A DNA stretch of 64,000 nt from Oscarella lobularis. Lineage: Eukaryota; Porifera; Homoscleromorpha; Homosclerophorida; Oscarellidae. The DNA is taken from contig NC_089188.1 of assembly GCF_947507565.1 (NCBI RefSeq), forward strand, positions 1,240,001 through 1,304,000, in the 5' to 3' direction. This document shows positions 21,220 through 30,387 of the stretch, one piece after another. Both the position numbers and the translations under genes were made by a program. The stretch's first letter is position 1. Each line of letters starts with the position of its first letter. The notes below the pieces were generated by a model, which made no database searches, had not been told where the DNA came from, and saw only the letters and a list, made by a program, of their open reading frames with translations.

Positions 21220-22099
21220 ATGATGCGCCAACGCAAGCGAAAAAAAACCGTTTTCCTTTCGCCTGAGCGTCTCGTCTTCAAGGAAACAGATCCAAAGGCG
21301 ACACTAACAGTCTACAATCCATACGACGGCCCTGTATTCTATCGAGGTGACCTCGTAGATAAGGAGCTTCGTCTCCCAAACACTCGAATGCTTCTCAGTT
21401 CTATCTAACGTGCCCGAAAGGTTCATCGTCTCCGATCCAGAAGGATGTCTTCCCTCGGCATACCGCGTGGACATGTACGTCACCCAAAGTTTCGCGAATC
21501 CTTTCAAAAACACTCTCAAATATTTTAGCGCTGTTCAGTATCGCTTAGACGAAGAGGAAGATGCCAATGAAAAGGCGGATAATAAGTTCAAAATCGACTT
21601 ATATTCGGAAGGCAAAGTATTGTTGGGAAGTAAAATTATTTTTGCTGAAATTCAGGTACAGCTACAGTATTAGGCAACAGGTGTGTGTAAGTATCTCATC
21701 TTTATGTCTCTGATGATAGACATCTAAACGAGAGGAAGACTCATTCAGACCTACGCGAGGTTATTCGACAAGGAGTTTACTTTTAAAATGCTCTGAATTG
21801 ATTCTTTTGCAGAATCCTCTGTTCCCCGGCCAGCTGCATCAGCCACAACAAAGCATTCCCCCCGGCGTTCGGATGGCACCACGTCATCTCCTTTTATCAT
21901 CATTATTGGGCTTTTCTGCGTTGGGATTTTGATTTGGCCTGATCCTGGCACGAGCAGATACACGTCTTTTATTGAAATTTCGACGAGTCATCGACTGCTG
22001 GCAGCGTATGTATTAGGTAAAGTGTTACGTGCTACGCATAATCTTTTCATTGGCGGCAATTTATGTGCAGGACTTATCACAGTGGCCATATTTAGATAG
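21220..22099 (+). CDS. MOSPD: MSP-domain membrane protein of the MOSPD1/3 type
   Basis: The first ATG pair (21220) gives MMRQRKRKKTVFLSPERLVF and TLTVYNPYDGPVFYRV, the start of a major-sperm-protein domain. Exons 21220-21346, 21399-21474 and from 21529 join in phase to LSNVPERFIVSDPEG, YRVDIAVQYRLDEEED and DNKFKIDLYSE. A later exon (from about 21813) encodes FIIIIGLFCVGILIWPDPG and LLAAYVLG; the last exon adds LITVAIFR and a stop at 22097-22099. This matches MOSPD1/3: an MSP domain followed by two C-terminal membrane helices with the AAYxLGLxT ending. Relatives sit in the endoplasmic reticulum and bind FFAT-type motifs at membrane contacts. The splice after the MSP domain is uncertain; it fits in phase only with a GC donor (gaag|gcaaag). 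Confidence 0.75.
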
Positions 22100-22124
22100 C
22101 TATAATATACCAGAGCGAGCGGAA

Positions 22125-22128
<4 letters not shown>

Positions 22129-22159
<31 letters not shown>

Positions 22160-22208
22160 TCATTTTCAGTACGACAGAAGCCTAGACAATAATAATAATA
22201 ATAATAAA
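22129..22208. repeat. (AG)n and (AAT)n microsatellites
   Basis: A run of AG at 22129-22155 and a run of AAT at 22188-22208 lie between the convergent 3' ends of the MOSPD and CUT genes. They are plain microsatellites. I see nothing else in 22210-22417 beyond AT-rich 3' flank. Confidence 0.9.
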
Positions 22209-22417
22209 AGACAACGAGTCCGTGCTACATGACACCAGACACATAGACAAGAACACGTGCACACGTAGAATTACACAAAAAGCGCAGACAAACACAGACG
22301 CACTCTCAGTCTGAACTCCCATCCAAAGACAGCAAATACTGCACACAGAAAGCAAAAATCGTACGACGCACACTGACACTTTCTTTTAATTACCTTAATT
22401 TATTTGTAGTGCATCTG

Positions 22418-23764
22418 CTACACGGCCGGCGATTCTTCAGGTTTTACTTCAGGCGCCGCCGTCTTTTCTGGCGTCTTTTCTGGCGTCTTTTCTGGCGTCT
22501 TTTCCGCCGTCTTTTCCGCTTCCTCTTTCTCTTCCTCCGTCGATCCCCCGTGCTCTTCCTCCTCATTCGCCGGCGGCTCTTGCTCCGACAGACTCGTCTC
22601 CATCTTCATCCGATTTGCCTTCGCTCGTTGATTGTGAAACCAATTCGACACCGTATTGAATGGCAGCCCAAGTTCGGTCGCTCGGGAGGTTAACTCCTCT
22701 TTCGACGGTCGATTATTCTGCATGAACAGCTCCTGGAGCCCCGTCTTCTGTTCGTCCGTCAGCACGTGACGCACTCGTCTCGCCGTTGAAAGCACGGCTC
22801 CGTCTCCAAGCCCCGGAAGCGGCCGCTTACGCTGTCCACGACGCTCTTATGAAAAAATAAATTAAAATTATACCCCTATTTTCACTTTTCCCCCTAGCCT
22901 TATACCGTGTTGCAGTTTGATCAGAGCAGCGAGTCGCTTTTCGAATCCCTCCTCGTCTAGCCACAGCTTCATTCTCAAGTACGGCTGGCGACCGGAATTG
23001 TGCAGCGTTGCCCAAGGCTTTGGCTTGTTGAGCAAATTACTGAGCGCGCCCTGCGTCAACTTCACGATGTTCTCGCTGAACGCCGCCTGGCTGATGTGAT
23101 GACTCGCAAGCAATTCCTGCACGCGCGTGGCTATGATCTTCGTATCGATTTCCTCCGCTTTCGTGACGGCCAACTTGATGTCGCTCGGCAGACCGGCGTT
23201 CACTTCGGCGAGCGTCTCCGCACTCACCGAACTCGCAACCGGCGAATAGAACGACGAATCCCCGCCGCCGCCGCCACCACCGGAAGCGGAAACGGAAGGA
23301 GTACCCGTGCCGCCCGTGCCGCGTGACGAAACCGACGACGACGACGGCGTTGGCGGCGGCGGCGCGATCGTCGAATCGAATTCGGGCACGATGATCGCCC
23401 CGTTCGGAAGAATGCTGATCTGCTTCGCCGTGAGCGGCAGAAGAAAACGCTTAACGCGCTGGCCCTGGGCGAGCGACGACGCCGACGCGGCGTCGATGAG
23501 ACGCTGATACACTTCGTCGTCGTCGTGAGGTCCCGTCTCTTCGATTTCGACCAATTGCTCGCCGGACGGAAAGTGGAGTCGGAGTTCCTTGACGCGATGG
23601 CTGTTCGCCGCGACGGCGACGTCCGACGGCGTCGTCGGCGTCGGCGCGGCGGCGGCGGCGTCGGCGGCGGTGGCGGAACTCGCCGTTGCGGCGACCGACG
23701 CGTTCAATTCGGCGACGTTCGGCTCCGGCGGCGCTTTCGCTGAACTATCTTCCTTGTCCGACAT
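22418..23764 (-). CDS. CUT-homeodomain transcription factor
   Basis: Two exons, 23764-22906 and 22845-22418, join in phase (QHG|ERRGQRKRP). The N-terminal half is Ala/Pro/Gly-rich with poly-Gly and poly-Ser. A single CUT domain follows (IIATRVQELLASHHISQAAF, LTQGALSNLLNKPKPWATL, GRQPYLRMKLWL). After about 30 residues comes a homeodomain (RRVRHVLTDEQKTGLQ, RPSKEELTSRATELGLPFN, TVSNWFHNQRAKANRMK). The recognition helix has WFHNQRAK. One CUT domain recalls ONECUT, while WFHN recalls CUX, so the protein may be an early-branching member of the class. The tail is acidic with a TPEK repeat encoded by near-identical 15-base units (about 22460-22515), a likely slippage tract. Role: sequence-specific DNA binding in the nucleus. 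Confidence 0.85.
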
Positions 23765-24043
23765 CGTGATGAAACGTTGGGAGCGATTCTGGCGTTGGAA
23801 AAAAAACGGCGGATCACGCTTTCGTGCGAAGTGTGTTCATGCGGTGACGCGCCCCCCGATCGGGTAAATTCCGTCGATCGAATCTATACTTGCTTACTAT
23901 TGGCTCTGATTATATGTGTAGCAATATTTAAGCGTTGGATGTTGAACCCGTGTGGAGAAGGTGAGGCCCACAAGATACAATAACGGACGTCCCGTATTCC
24001 TTTTTCGATCGTGTGCGCATGCTCTTATCGAACGCCTTTCGTT
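23765..24043. promoter_or_regulatory. Shared divergent promoter of CUT-homeodomain and AP-1 sigma genes
   Basis: The starts of the two genes face away from each other across 279 bases. No coding frame of note lies here and I see no strong TATA box, as is usual for compact divergent promoters. Confidence 0.4.
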
Positions 24044-24744
24044 ATGGTGAGACGACAGCGCTTTTTCGTCGTTTTTTCGGATTCTCAGTGGGCAAATTTT
24101 GTTCTAGATACACTACATGCTCTTGTTCAGCCGGCAGGGAAAACTGCGGCTGCAGAAATGGTACCAAGCGATGACGCAGAAGGAGAAGAAGCGAATTACG
24201 CGAGAAGTCGTGTCGACCGTGCTGTCGCGCAGATCGAAAATGTGCAATTTCTTGGAGTGGAAAGACCTGAAGATCATTTATAAGAGGTAAAATCATTGAA
24301 TCAATGGAGAGGGGAGGAGCCAATTGTTTTTTCAGATATGCCAGTTTGTACTTTTGCGCCGCTGTCGACAAAGACGAGAACGAACTGATTGTACTCGAGC
24401 TGATTCATCGTTACGTTGAATTATTGGACAAATATTTTGGCAGTGTAAAAACAGCTATTAGTCATAATAACCAATTCGAAATGATTGTCTGCGTACTGTC
24501 TTTAGGTCTGCGAACTGGACATTATATTCAATTTTGAGAAGGTTGGTTAGAATTTTGAGAACGGCTTTAGACGCCTTTCACATTCGTTTTTTAGGCATAC
24601 TTTATGCTGGACGAATTGGTCATCGGCGGCGAGATTCAGGAAACAAGCAAGAAGAACGTCGTCAAGGCGATTGCGGCTCAAGATCTCATGCAAGAAGAGA
24701 CGGAAGCTATACGCGGTGTTCTGGACGAAATGGGAATTCCTTGA
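24044..24744 (+). CDS. AP1S: AP-1 adaptor complex sigma subunit
   Basis: The first coding exon is just the ATG (24044-24046). The next starts at 24108 ([20 protein letters not shown]). Further exons give [65 protein letters not shown] and [20 protein letters not shown], ending [13 protein letters not shown] at the TGA 24742-24744. This is a full-length sigma chain of about 157 residues, very close to vertebrate AP1S. It is part of the clathrin adaptor AP-1 at the trans-Golgi and endosomes, where the sigma/gamma pair binds acidic di-leucine signals. Introns are 50-75 bases. The single-codon first exon is typical for this gene in animals. Confidence 0.95.
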
Positions 24745-25056
24745 TAGTAGTTTGGAAATAAAATCCGTCGCGTATGCCTAAGTGGAAGAATCCTTCAGGC
24801 GCGTTAGGTCAAGGTAAGAGAAAGGGAGGAGGTGTACGATTATAGACTCTTATCTATTGAGAGAATCCCCGCAGGATACGAATATTTTCTTAGAGTTGAT
24901 AAGTTTTTTTAGCAACCACTTCCCCCTACAGGGTCCAAAGGGTAATCGTCGAGGCGGAGTTGCACGTTTACATATCCAAAACCTTTACTTTCTTTTCATT
25001 GCAATAGATAAATAAAGAGTAACCAACCAATCAGTGTGTCTAAGCAATTTTCATTT
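24745..25056. other. Intergenic: convergent 3' flanks
   Basis: 3' flanks of AP-1 sigma and of the first IL-17-like gene. An ATG-led short frame at 24775 (MPKWKNPSGALGQG) with a plausible donor is present, but after splicing to the only good acceptor it stops within a few codons, so it is not called. Confidence 0.4.
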
Positions 25057-25623
25057 CTAACAGTCGTTTCGACGCGGCGTTGGAACGACGCTGAGAAAGT
25101 TCTTGAGTTGTTTATAGGTGCCGTTCGCGTAGATAGCCGTACACGCCGTACTAATCGCTTCCTTGTACTTATACCACTGCTGGCCTCCGCCGTCGGACGA
25201 CCTTCTCTCGAACAGGGTTACCTCATAGGTCATGTTCTGGCACACGAACATGCCCAGGGGGTCGACGTCGGAACGGCATTCGACGTGGTGAAGCGTCTTC
25301 GGAATGCGCGTTTCGTCGTACGTGCATCTCACGACGGACGGACACAGGTGATTGCCGGTGCTGTTAAACAGCGGATGAGCCTTGAGATCGATGACCGAGG
25401 ATGAGCACGAGACGTCGTCGAGAATTCGGTCCGAGTGGAGCGGCTGTAGACCGGTGTAAGTGCTGCTCAGCGTTTGTATACTTGACGGCAGGGATCGCTT
25501 GAAAAGACTTCGTATGGCTGATTCGCTTGTCTCTGTGATGGGTTCGCCGCGGCCGGTAGGCTGGCTTTGGGCGCCCAAGACCAGCGATAACAGCAAGCCG
25601 TAGTAGACTCCGCACGTCTTCAT
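25057..25623 (-). CDS. IL-17-like secreted cysteine-knot protein 1
   Basis: A single-exon frame of 188 codons. I start it at the ATG 25623-25621 because this gives a clean signal peptide (MKTCGVYYGLLLSLVLGAQS); the frame is open further up, but through the TATA region. The mature part is variable, then turns cysteine-patterned: LCPSVVRCTYDETRIPKTLH, HVECRSDVDPLGMFVCQN, TYEVTLFERR, ISTACTAIYAN. The YDE-R-P-L-C block, the hydrophobic strand ending in an ERR/RR turn, and a last strand with a Cys near a Val/Thr run reproduce the order of the IL-17 fold (compare the DxxRxP, LVLRR and VGCTC positions of animal IL-17). Two N-glycosylation sites (NST, NMT) fit secretion. Family membership is inferred from pattern, not from a search. 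Confidence 0.6.
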   Translation of the reverse strand: MKTCGVYYGLLLSLVLGAQSQPTGRGEPITETSESAIRSLFKRSLPSSIQTLSSTYTGLQPLHSDRILDDVSCSSSVIDLKAHPLFNSTGNHLCPSVVRCTYDETRIPKTLHHVECRSDVDPLGMFVCQNMTYEVTLFERRSSDGGGQQWYKYKEAISTACTAIYANGTYKQLKNFLSVVPTPRRNDC

Positions 25624-25683
25624 CTTCTTGTGGCTCTCTGTCGTTTTAGGAAATGAATTTGTGAATCGTTTCGAGTGCGTTTG

Positions 25684-25692
25684 CTTTATATA
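25684..25692 (-). promoter_or_regulatory. TATA box of IL-17-like gene 1
   Basis: The minus strand reads TATATAAAG about 62-70 bases upstream of the start codon, the right place for a core promoter with a short 5' UTR. The other three IL-17-like genes have a comparable box. Confidence 0.6.
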
Positions 25693-26160
25693 CACACCTT
25701 TTCCAGCTAAGGGGAATGCAAATGGGGTAATGTTGAATGTCCGAGAACTCTAAGCGGATCTGTCTCGTCATCGTCACTGTGGCCGGCGGGCTGTGGTTCT
25801 AGCTGACATAGGAGCCAGCCAACTATTTATTATTCGTTCCGCGTCCTTTCCTGAAGTCGCAATGGTTGAGGAATTCCCAACTCTGACCCTGCTTTATCTC
25901 ATTTCCGTCCACCTCGCGGCTGAACCGGTGCGCGTGCGGGCGACTGTGGCGCAACCCCAGGCGGTCTTTCCAGGAACACTGTACAATGAGCATGTACTTT
26001 TCCCTTTTGAGCAATTTCCGAAATTGCGTGCAATGCGGTAAAATAACCAATTCTCGAAGCAGAATTTGAATTTTACTTTAATGCTTTGTTTTTAATTAAT
26101 TAAATCTTGAAATTGTCTTTATTACCATATCGAAACTTCCGCTTATCAAAGCGCGCGCTA
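25693..26160. other. Intergenic: upstream of IL-17-like gene 1 and of the FYVE gene
   Basis: Divergent promoter space. A plus-strand frame at 25862-26041 has no recognisable domain and no partner exons. A few ATTAATTAA-type AT-rich stretches occur near 26090-26105. Confidence 0.35.
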
Positions 26161-29100
26161 ATGCGAAAAATGCAGCGAGAATCGGTCGATTTGACGACAG
26201 TACAGCGCCAGATTGCGACTGTCCTCGACGATCATGAAGGCCGCGATCGCGAAGTCTCTCTCTTTACGAGCTTCATCACGAAAAAGCACTGGAAACCGGA
26301 CGAGAGCCGCTCGCGCTGCGCAAGCCCGAAATGCAACAAGCGTTTCTCCCTTATCGAACGTCGATCCCACTGCCGACTCTGCGGCGACGTATTCTGCTCG
26401 AGCTGTTGCCAGTTCAAGCGAAAACTGAACACATACGCCCAACCGGATCCCCATCGCGGTCGAATGCATCGGGTTCGAATCTCGACGCGTACGCTTTTTT
26501 TCTTTTTACTCGCCGCCGCAGGTGTGCGCCGCCTGCTTCGACGACGGTCCCCAATTCGTCGGGCAATCGCGCTCGTGGACGGAACCCTTCCTCGTCGCGC
26601 GAAAGGCGATCAAAGGCGGGCGCGAAGTGATGCGACAGCGGCGGAGTCTGTCGCAACACGGCGCTTACTTCTTCTCCGTCGACAACGAACTCGAGCGACT
26701 TCTCAGGGGCTTTAAAGAACACGCCGGGTCTCTCGTCAAGGCGGTCGCCACCGAGATCTTTGGCTCGATGACCGTACCGAACTGGCAGAAGCGGAAGAGC
26801 TGGTGGGAAGACGCGAAAGAAGTGACAAACTGTTCTCTGTGCAACAGCAATTTTGGTGTTTTTTCGAAGTGGAAGCACCACTGCAGGTAAGAGATCAGTA
26901 TAGAGTGCCGTTCAAAAGTAAAGCAGTATTGAGCCACTCTAAAGGTGTCTGGGAGGACATTTATCATAATGTACGTAGAAGAACGGTACTGTATATGTGA
27001 AACGTCTCGTAGATGCATGTACGTCTTCTGTGTTAGCAATTAGGTTCGTGTTTTCTTTTATAGGATTTGCGGGTTTGTCGTTTGCAACAACTGTTCCTCA
27101 GATGACCTTTTTCTATACCTTTTGGACGGCGAAACTTTTTGGGCTCTGAATGGACGGGAAGGGGTGAGCCGCTTGTCCAAGCGATTTTGATATTTAGTGA
27201 ATCCGGTCTTTTTTTTTTGGTTTTAGTGTCCAGATAAAAAGCCCAGTACGCATCTGTTCATTCGCATCTGCTCCAAGTGCTTTGCATCGTTGGAGCAGAA
27301 GAAGTTGCAAGAACTGCACGAAACAAGTGAAATCGTCCAAGAGGTAAAACCCGAAAAAAAGAAATCCCTATATTTTAGTTGCACTCCGAGCCCTTAGGAG
27401 GAGTGCTTCATGTCAGAGCTCCTACTGATTCACAGCCAAATGATTCGATCCCAATCGAAAGTCCGAGACAGTCTGTCCATGTACCAGGATCTGATTCAGG
27501 AGCTTCGCATAGACGAAACGGGTCCAACGAGAGAATCCAGCACTCCCGAATGGCTCAATCTCATCGCTAAACACCAAGGCGATCTTTCCGACGCTTTGGC
27601 AAAATTCGCCGTCAAATTGCGAAAGGCAAAAAATTTCCGACCGCGCACAGACGGCCAAGTTGTTCTCCTGAAAAAATTTCTCAAGGTTGGTGTCCGAATA
27701 GTAGAAGATGCCTTTATCTATTTTTTGAGAAAGTCTAAGGGAAGCGTTTATGAAGAATGCATGGTGACATTTCGGCAACTGAAGCGTACAATCGAAGTCT
27801 ATTTGCCTGAGGATCTCATCAAGACCATACAAAGTCGTCTCGATTTCGTGGTAAGGCTTTTATACAAATCTCAAACATTTTATTTTCTTACATGTACCTA
27901 CGTAGGCCATGAGGAACACGCATCTCGTTGCTAAGCAGCTAGTGTACGAGTCGATCCGCCTACAGGCGAAGTTTGCTCTCGCGACCGAAAAACTAGTTGA
28001 GGCTTGCTTGGAACTGGAGTCGGTACGCGCTCGATCCCGTGGGACTCGATTGTCTCGTTTACGTCCGGCTCCTTTTTCCCCCCTCCCACCCCCTCTAGAT
28101 CTCCGAGCGAGAATTTCGAGATTGCGTCGAAACGTCCACGCATGAATGGGTGAAAGGCTGGGACGAGGCGTCGGAGCAAATCGAGCAGCTACTCCGGCTT
28201 CACCTCAAAGTAAGTCTAAGTCTCACTCTCTGATCGGCCCGGGGGGGCCGCGCGCGTACGGGAGGGGCAAACGGGGAGTGCACGGGTAAAGGGGCATCAG
28301 GGTTTCCTCGTTTCCGCTACCGCGTCGTTTGGCCCGTTCTCATGCGTAAATCGTTATATTTGGATAAAGAAAATACTTTTCATCTGCACACCTCGAAAGA
28401 ATAAAATCTAATCGCTCAAGCTAATTTATTCCTTCATTGAAGATATATCGCCTAACTTTTTTGCTACTATATGGACGGAGTCTCTTATTGATTCTTACAA
28501 CCGACGGGTGACGGTGCTTTTTTCCCGACCTTGCTGAGAAAGGCGTCCAATTGTTGGTAACCGTCCGTCGCATATTGCGCCACGCACCCGACGTCAATCA
28601 TAGTTTGGTTTGAAAATACCTTCTCGCCTTCATTTCTGCACGTTCTCCGGTGCAGAACGGTTATTTCGTACTGAATCGTTTTGCACTCGAACATGCCCAA
28701 CGGGTCGACGTCGAATTTGCACCTGAAATGGCAGAGTTGCTTCGGCGTGCGCGTTTCGTCGTAGTCGCTACTGCAGTCCTGTACGTGAGGACATAGCAAG
28801 CTGTCGTCGTTCTTGCCGGACATAGGATCGTCGACGGCGTTGTTGTCATCTTTGTCGTTTGTCTTGCCCAAGCTTCTGAACTGTCTCAAGCCCACTGAAG
28901 TTTGGGCGAGAGTGTTCAAGTGTTCAGGCAATCCGTCAAAGAATTTAGTTTGCAGCTCCGCCGTGGAGAAGTTTCTGCCGTTCCTGCACGAACTGATCGC
29001 CGCTCCTTGGCTGCGAACGACGGCGACGACGAGAAGACAAAGGCCGATTCCTCGCATATCTATAGTGTCGGTTTGATGGTTCTTTAATTTGCTGACTCGT

Positions 29101-29745
29101 TTTCTGACTCGCTGTCAACTTGTGTCTTTCCAAAGCGAGCGTGCCTGACATTTATACAGTCCCACAATGAAGTAATTAATTTAGGGTCAACGACTTACTC
29201 GAGAAGGCGGCAACCGGGATTGGTCCCCCCCGCGCGCGAACGCGCATAGGCGATTTCCCCCGAAAAGTAACCCGGTTTAGTTCCGCGTTTACGCCTGCCC
29301 GCGTAAACAGCGTTGCATGAGCCCACGCTTCCCCTCATCCACGCCTTTCCGTTCACTTCGTCATTGAAACTGTTTGTATAGACAGATTAGCTCATTTCCT
29401 GTGCGACCTCGTTGCCGGCCGAGGTCGGGGTCGACCCATTATAGCATGCGTTGGCGTTTTCGCGAGATTGGGGCGGTTTGCGGTTTCCATATCGTGCTAG
29501 GAATGATAATTTTTTTGGTACTGACAATCAGTGTCCTTTAGGGTGATGGAAAGCGTTACATTCGGCTTCGGACGTCGGAACTTGAAAAGGTCGGCAAAGA
29601 AAAGGCGCTGAAGGCGGTGATGGAGAGAATTTATTTGGTCTTGGAGGAGACGAGTCGGCAATTTGAAACGAAGTCCTCCGCCGAGAAATTCAAAGGCAGT
29701 AAAAGAATCCTTGCGGATGTGATGAAGACTATTAGAAACTCCTGA
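26161..29745 (+). CDS. Tandem-FYVE protein of the Vac1/Pep7-rabenosyn type
   Basis: Start at the first ATG in frame (26161). Exon 1 (to 26472) has the WxxD motif (HWKPDES) and the first FYVE finger (SLIERRSHCRLCGDVFCSSC), closed by RVCAACF in exon 2 (from 26522). After a linker of about 100 residues comes a second WxxD-like motif (WWED) and a second finger (SKWKHHCR, then ICGFVVCNNC and RICSKCF). Further exons are helical: EECFMSELLLIHSQMIRSQ, KKFLKSKGSVYEECM, LIKTIQSRLDFV, QLVYESIRLQAKFALATEKL and EWVKGWDEASEQIEQLLRLH. A last exon at about 29550 (GDGKRYIRLRTSELEKV) ends at TGA 29743-29745. FYVE fingers bind PI3P on early endosomes. Two fingers in one protein recall yeast Vac1/Pep7, while animal rabenosyn-5 has one. 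The last intron (about 28211-29549) is over 1.3 kb and contains an IL-17-like gene on the other strand. Confidence 0.75.
28485..29057 (-). CDS. IL-17-like secreted cysteine-knot protein 2, nested in FYVE-gene intron
   Basis: A single-exon frame of 190 codons starting MRGIGLCLLVVAVVRSQGAA, a good signal peptide. The C-terminal half gives the clearest IL-17 pattern of the four: CPHVQDCSSDYDETRTPKQL, CHFRCKFDVDPLGMFECK, YEITVLHRRTCRNEG and MIDVGCVAQYA. The DYDE-R-P-L-C core, the ITVLHRRTC strand and turn, and the DVGC strand line up with DYDExRxP, LVLRRxxC and VGCTC of animal IL-17. It shares YDETR-P-L and DVDPLGMF-C with gene 1 at 25057, so the two are recent paralogues. It lies wholly within the last intron of the FYVE gene on the opposite strand, with its own TATA box, so it is transcribed independently. 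Confidence 0.65.
   Translation of the reverse strand: MRGIGLCLLVVAVVRSQGAAISSCRNGRNFSTAELQTKFFDGLPEHLNTLAQTSVGLRQFRSLGKTNDKDDNNAVDDPMSGKNDDSLLCPHVQDCSSDYDETRTPKQLCHFRCKFDVDPLGMFECKTIQYEITVLHRRTCRNEGEKVFSNQTMIDVGCVAQYATDGYQQLDAFLSKVGKKAPSPVGCKNQ
29151..29156 (-). promoter_or_regulatory. TATA box of IL-17-like gene 2
   Basis: The minus strand reads TATAAA in the context ctgtataaatgtc, about 95 bases upstream of the start codon and inside the FYVE-gene intron. Confidence 0.5.
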
Positions 29746-30387
29746 GTTCGTTGCCCACACACAACAGTTCATTTTTTTTTATCGTGTTAGCAGTTACTCT
29801 GACGGCGTTTGGGCTATTTTATATCGACCTTTCATCTTTTCCTATAGGAAAAATGCCGATCGAACCAACGCCTGGTAATCGTTGCCGTGGTAACGGTAGA
29901 CTTTTCCTGAGTTCGAAATGAAAGTGAGTGGACAGAAAACGCTTTAGGGCGATGCGATATCAGCGTGCAAAGTCGTGTTGCCGTATTTTTCCGGGTTGTG
30001 GCGCTAAACCCGCCTTGTAAGGTAACTCCCGGATTTGTCAACAGTCCTCGCTTGAGAAAGCTGAAAATGAACGCTCTGTCAGTGCTCGAAGGAACTTCAA
30101 AGTACAGTCAAAACGCTCTAAAGGCCTTCTCTAACATCGTCGCGCGAAAACAGTCGCAAGGATCGAAGAAAAGCGCTCAAAAAAGAACGACGACGAACGA
30201 AGAGGCAAATCCTCGCCAGAACGCGCGAAGAAGGTTATCTAGAAAGTCCAAACGCGACAAATACAAACTAAAGACGAACGTTTCGAGCAGAAGAAGCGTC
30301 TCTAGAAGCAGTTTCAGGACACGAGTAACTAGTAGAGAACGAGCCACGATGAGAAAAGTACTAAAGGTGAGATGATGTAGATTGAAG
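29746..30387 (+). other. Upstream region of ZRSR2 gene with a basic open frame
   Basis: A plus frame from ATG 30067 to 30375 encodes 102 residues, very Arg/Lys/Ser-rich (LSRKSKRDKYKLKTNV, RRSVSRSSFRTRV). It stops 12 bases before the ATG I use for ZRSR2 and is in the same frame. It may be an N-terminal exon of ZRSR2 reached by a splice I could not place in phase, or a separate short basic protein. Nothing else was seen. Confidence 0.35.

Noticed and set aside
22409-22693. Phe/Arg-rich plus-strand frame
   Set aside because: It is the complement of the acidic TPEK-repeat tail of the CUT-homeodomain gene.
22418-23764. POU or HNF1-type homeobox gene
   Set aside because: The domain before the homeodomain has the CUT motifs SQGALSNLL-like and KPKPW, not a POU-specific domain.
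24775-25020. Mini-gene starting MPKWKNPSG
   Set aside because: The only good splice leads to a stop after about 17 codons and nothing conserved is encoded; it is treated as 3' flank.
25793-26041. Plus-strand 82-codon frame
   Set aside because: It lies in promoter space between divergent genes, has no ATG-proximal signal of note, no domain and no partner exons.
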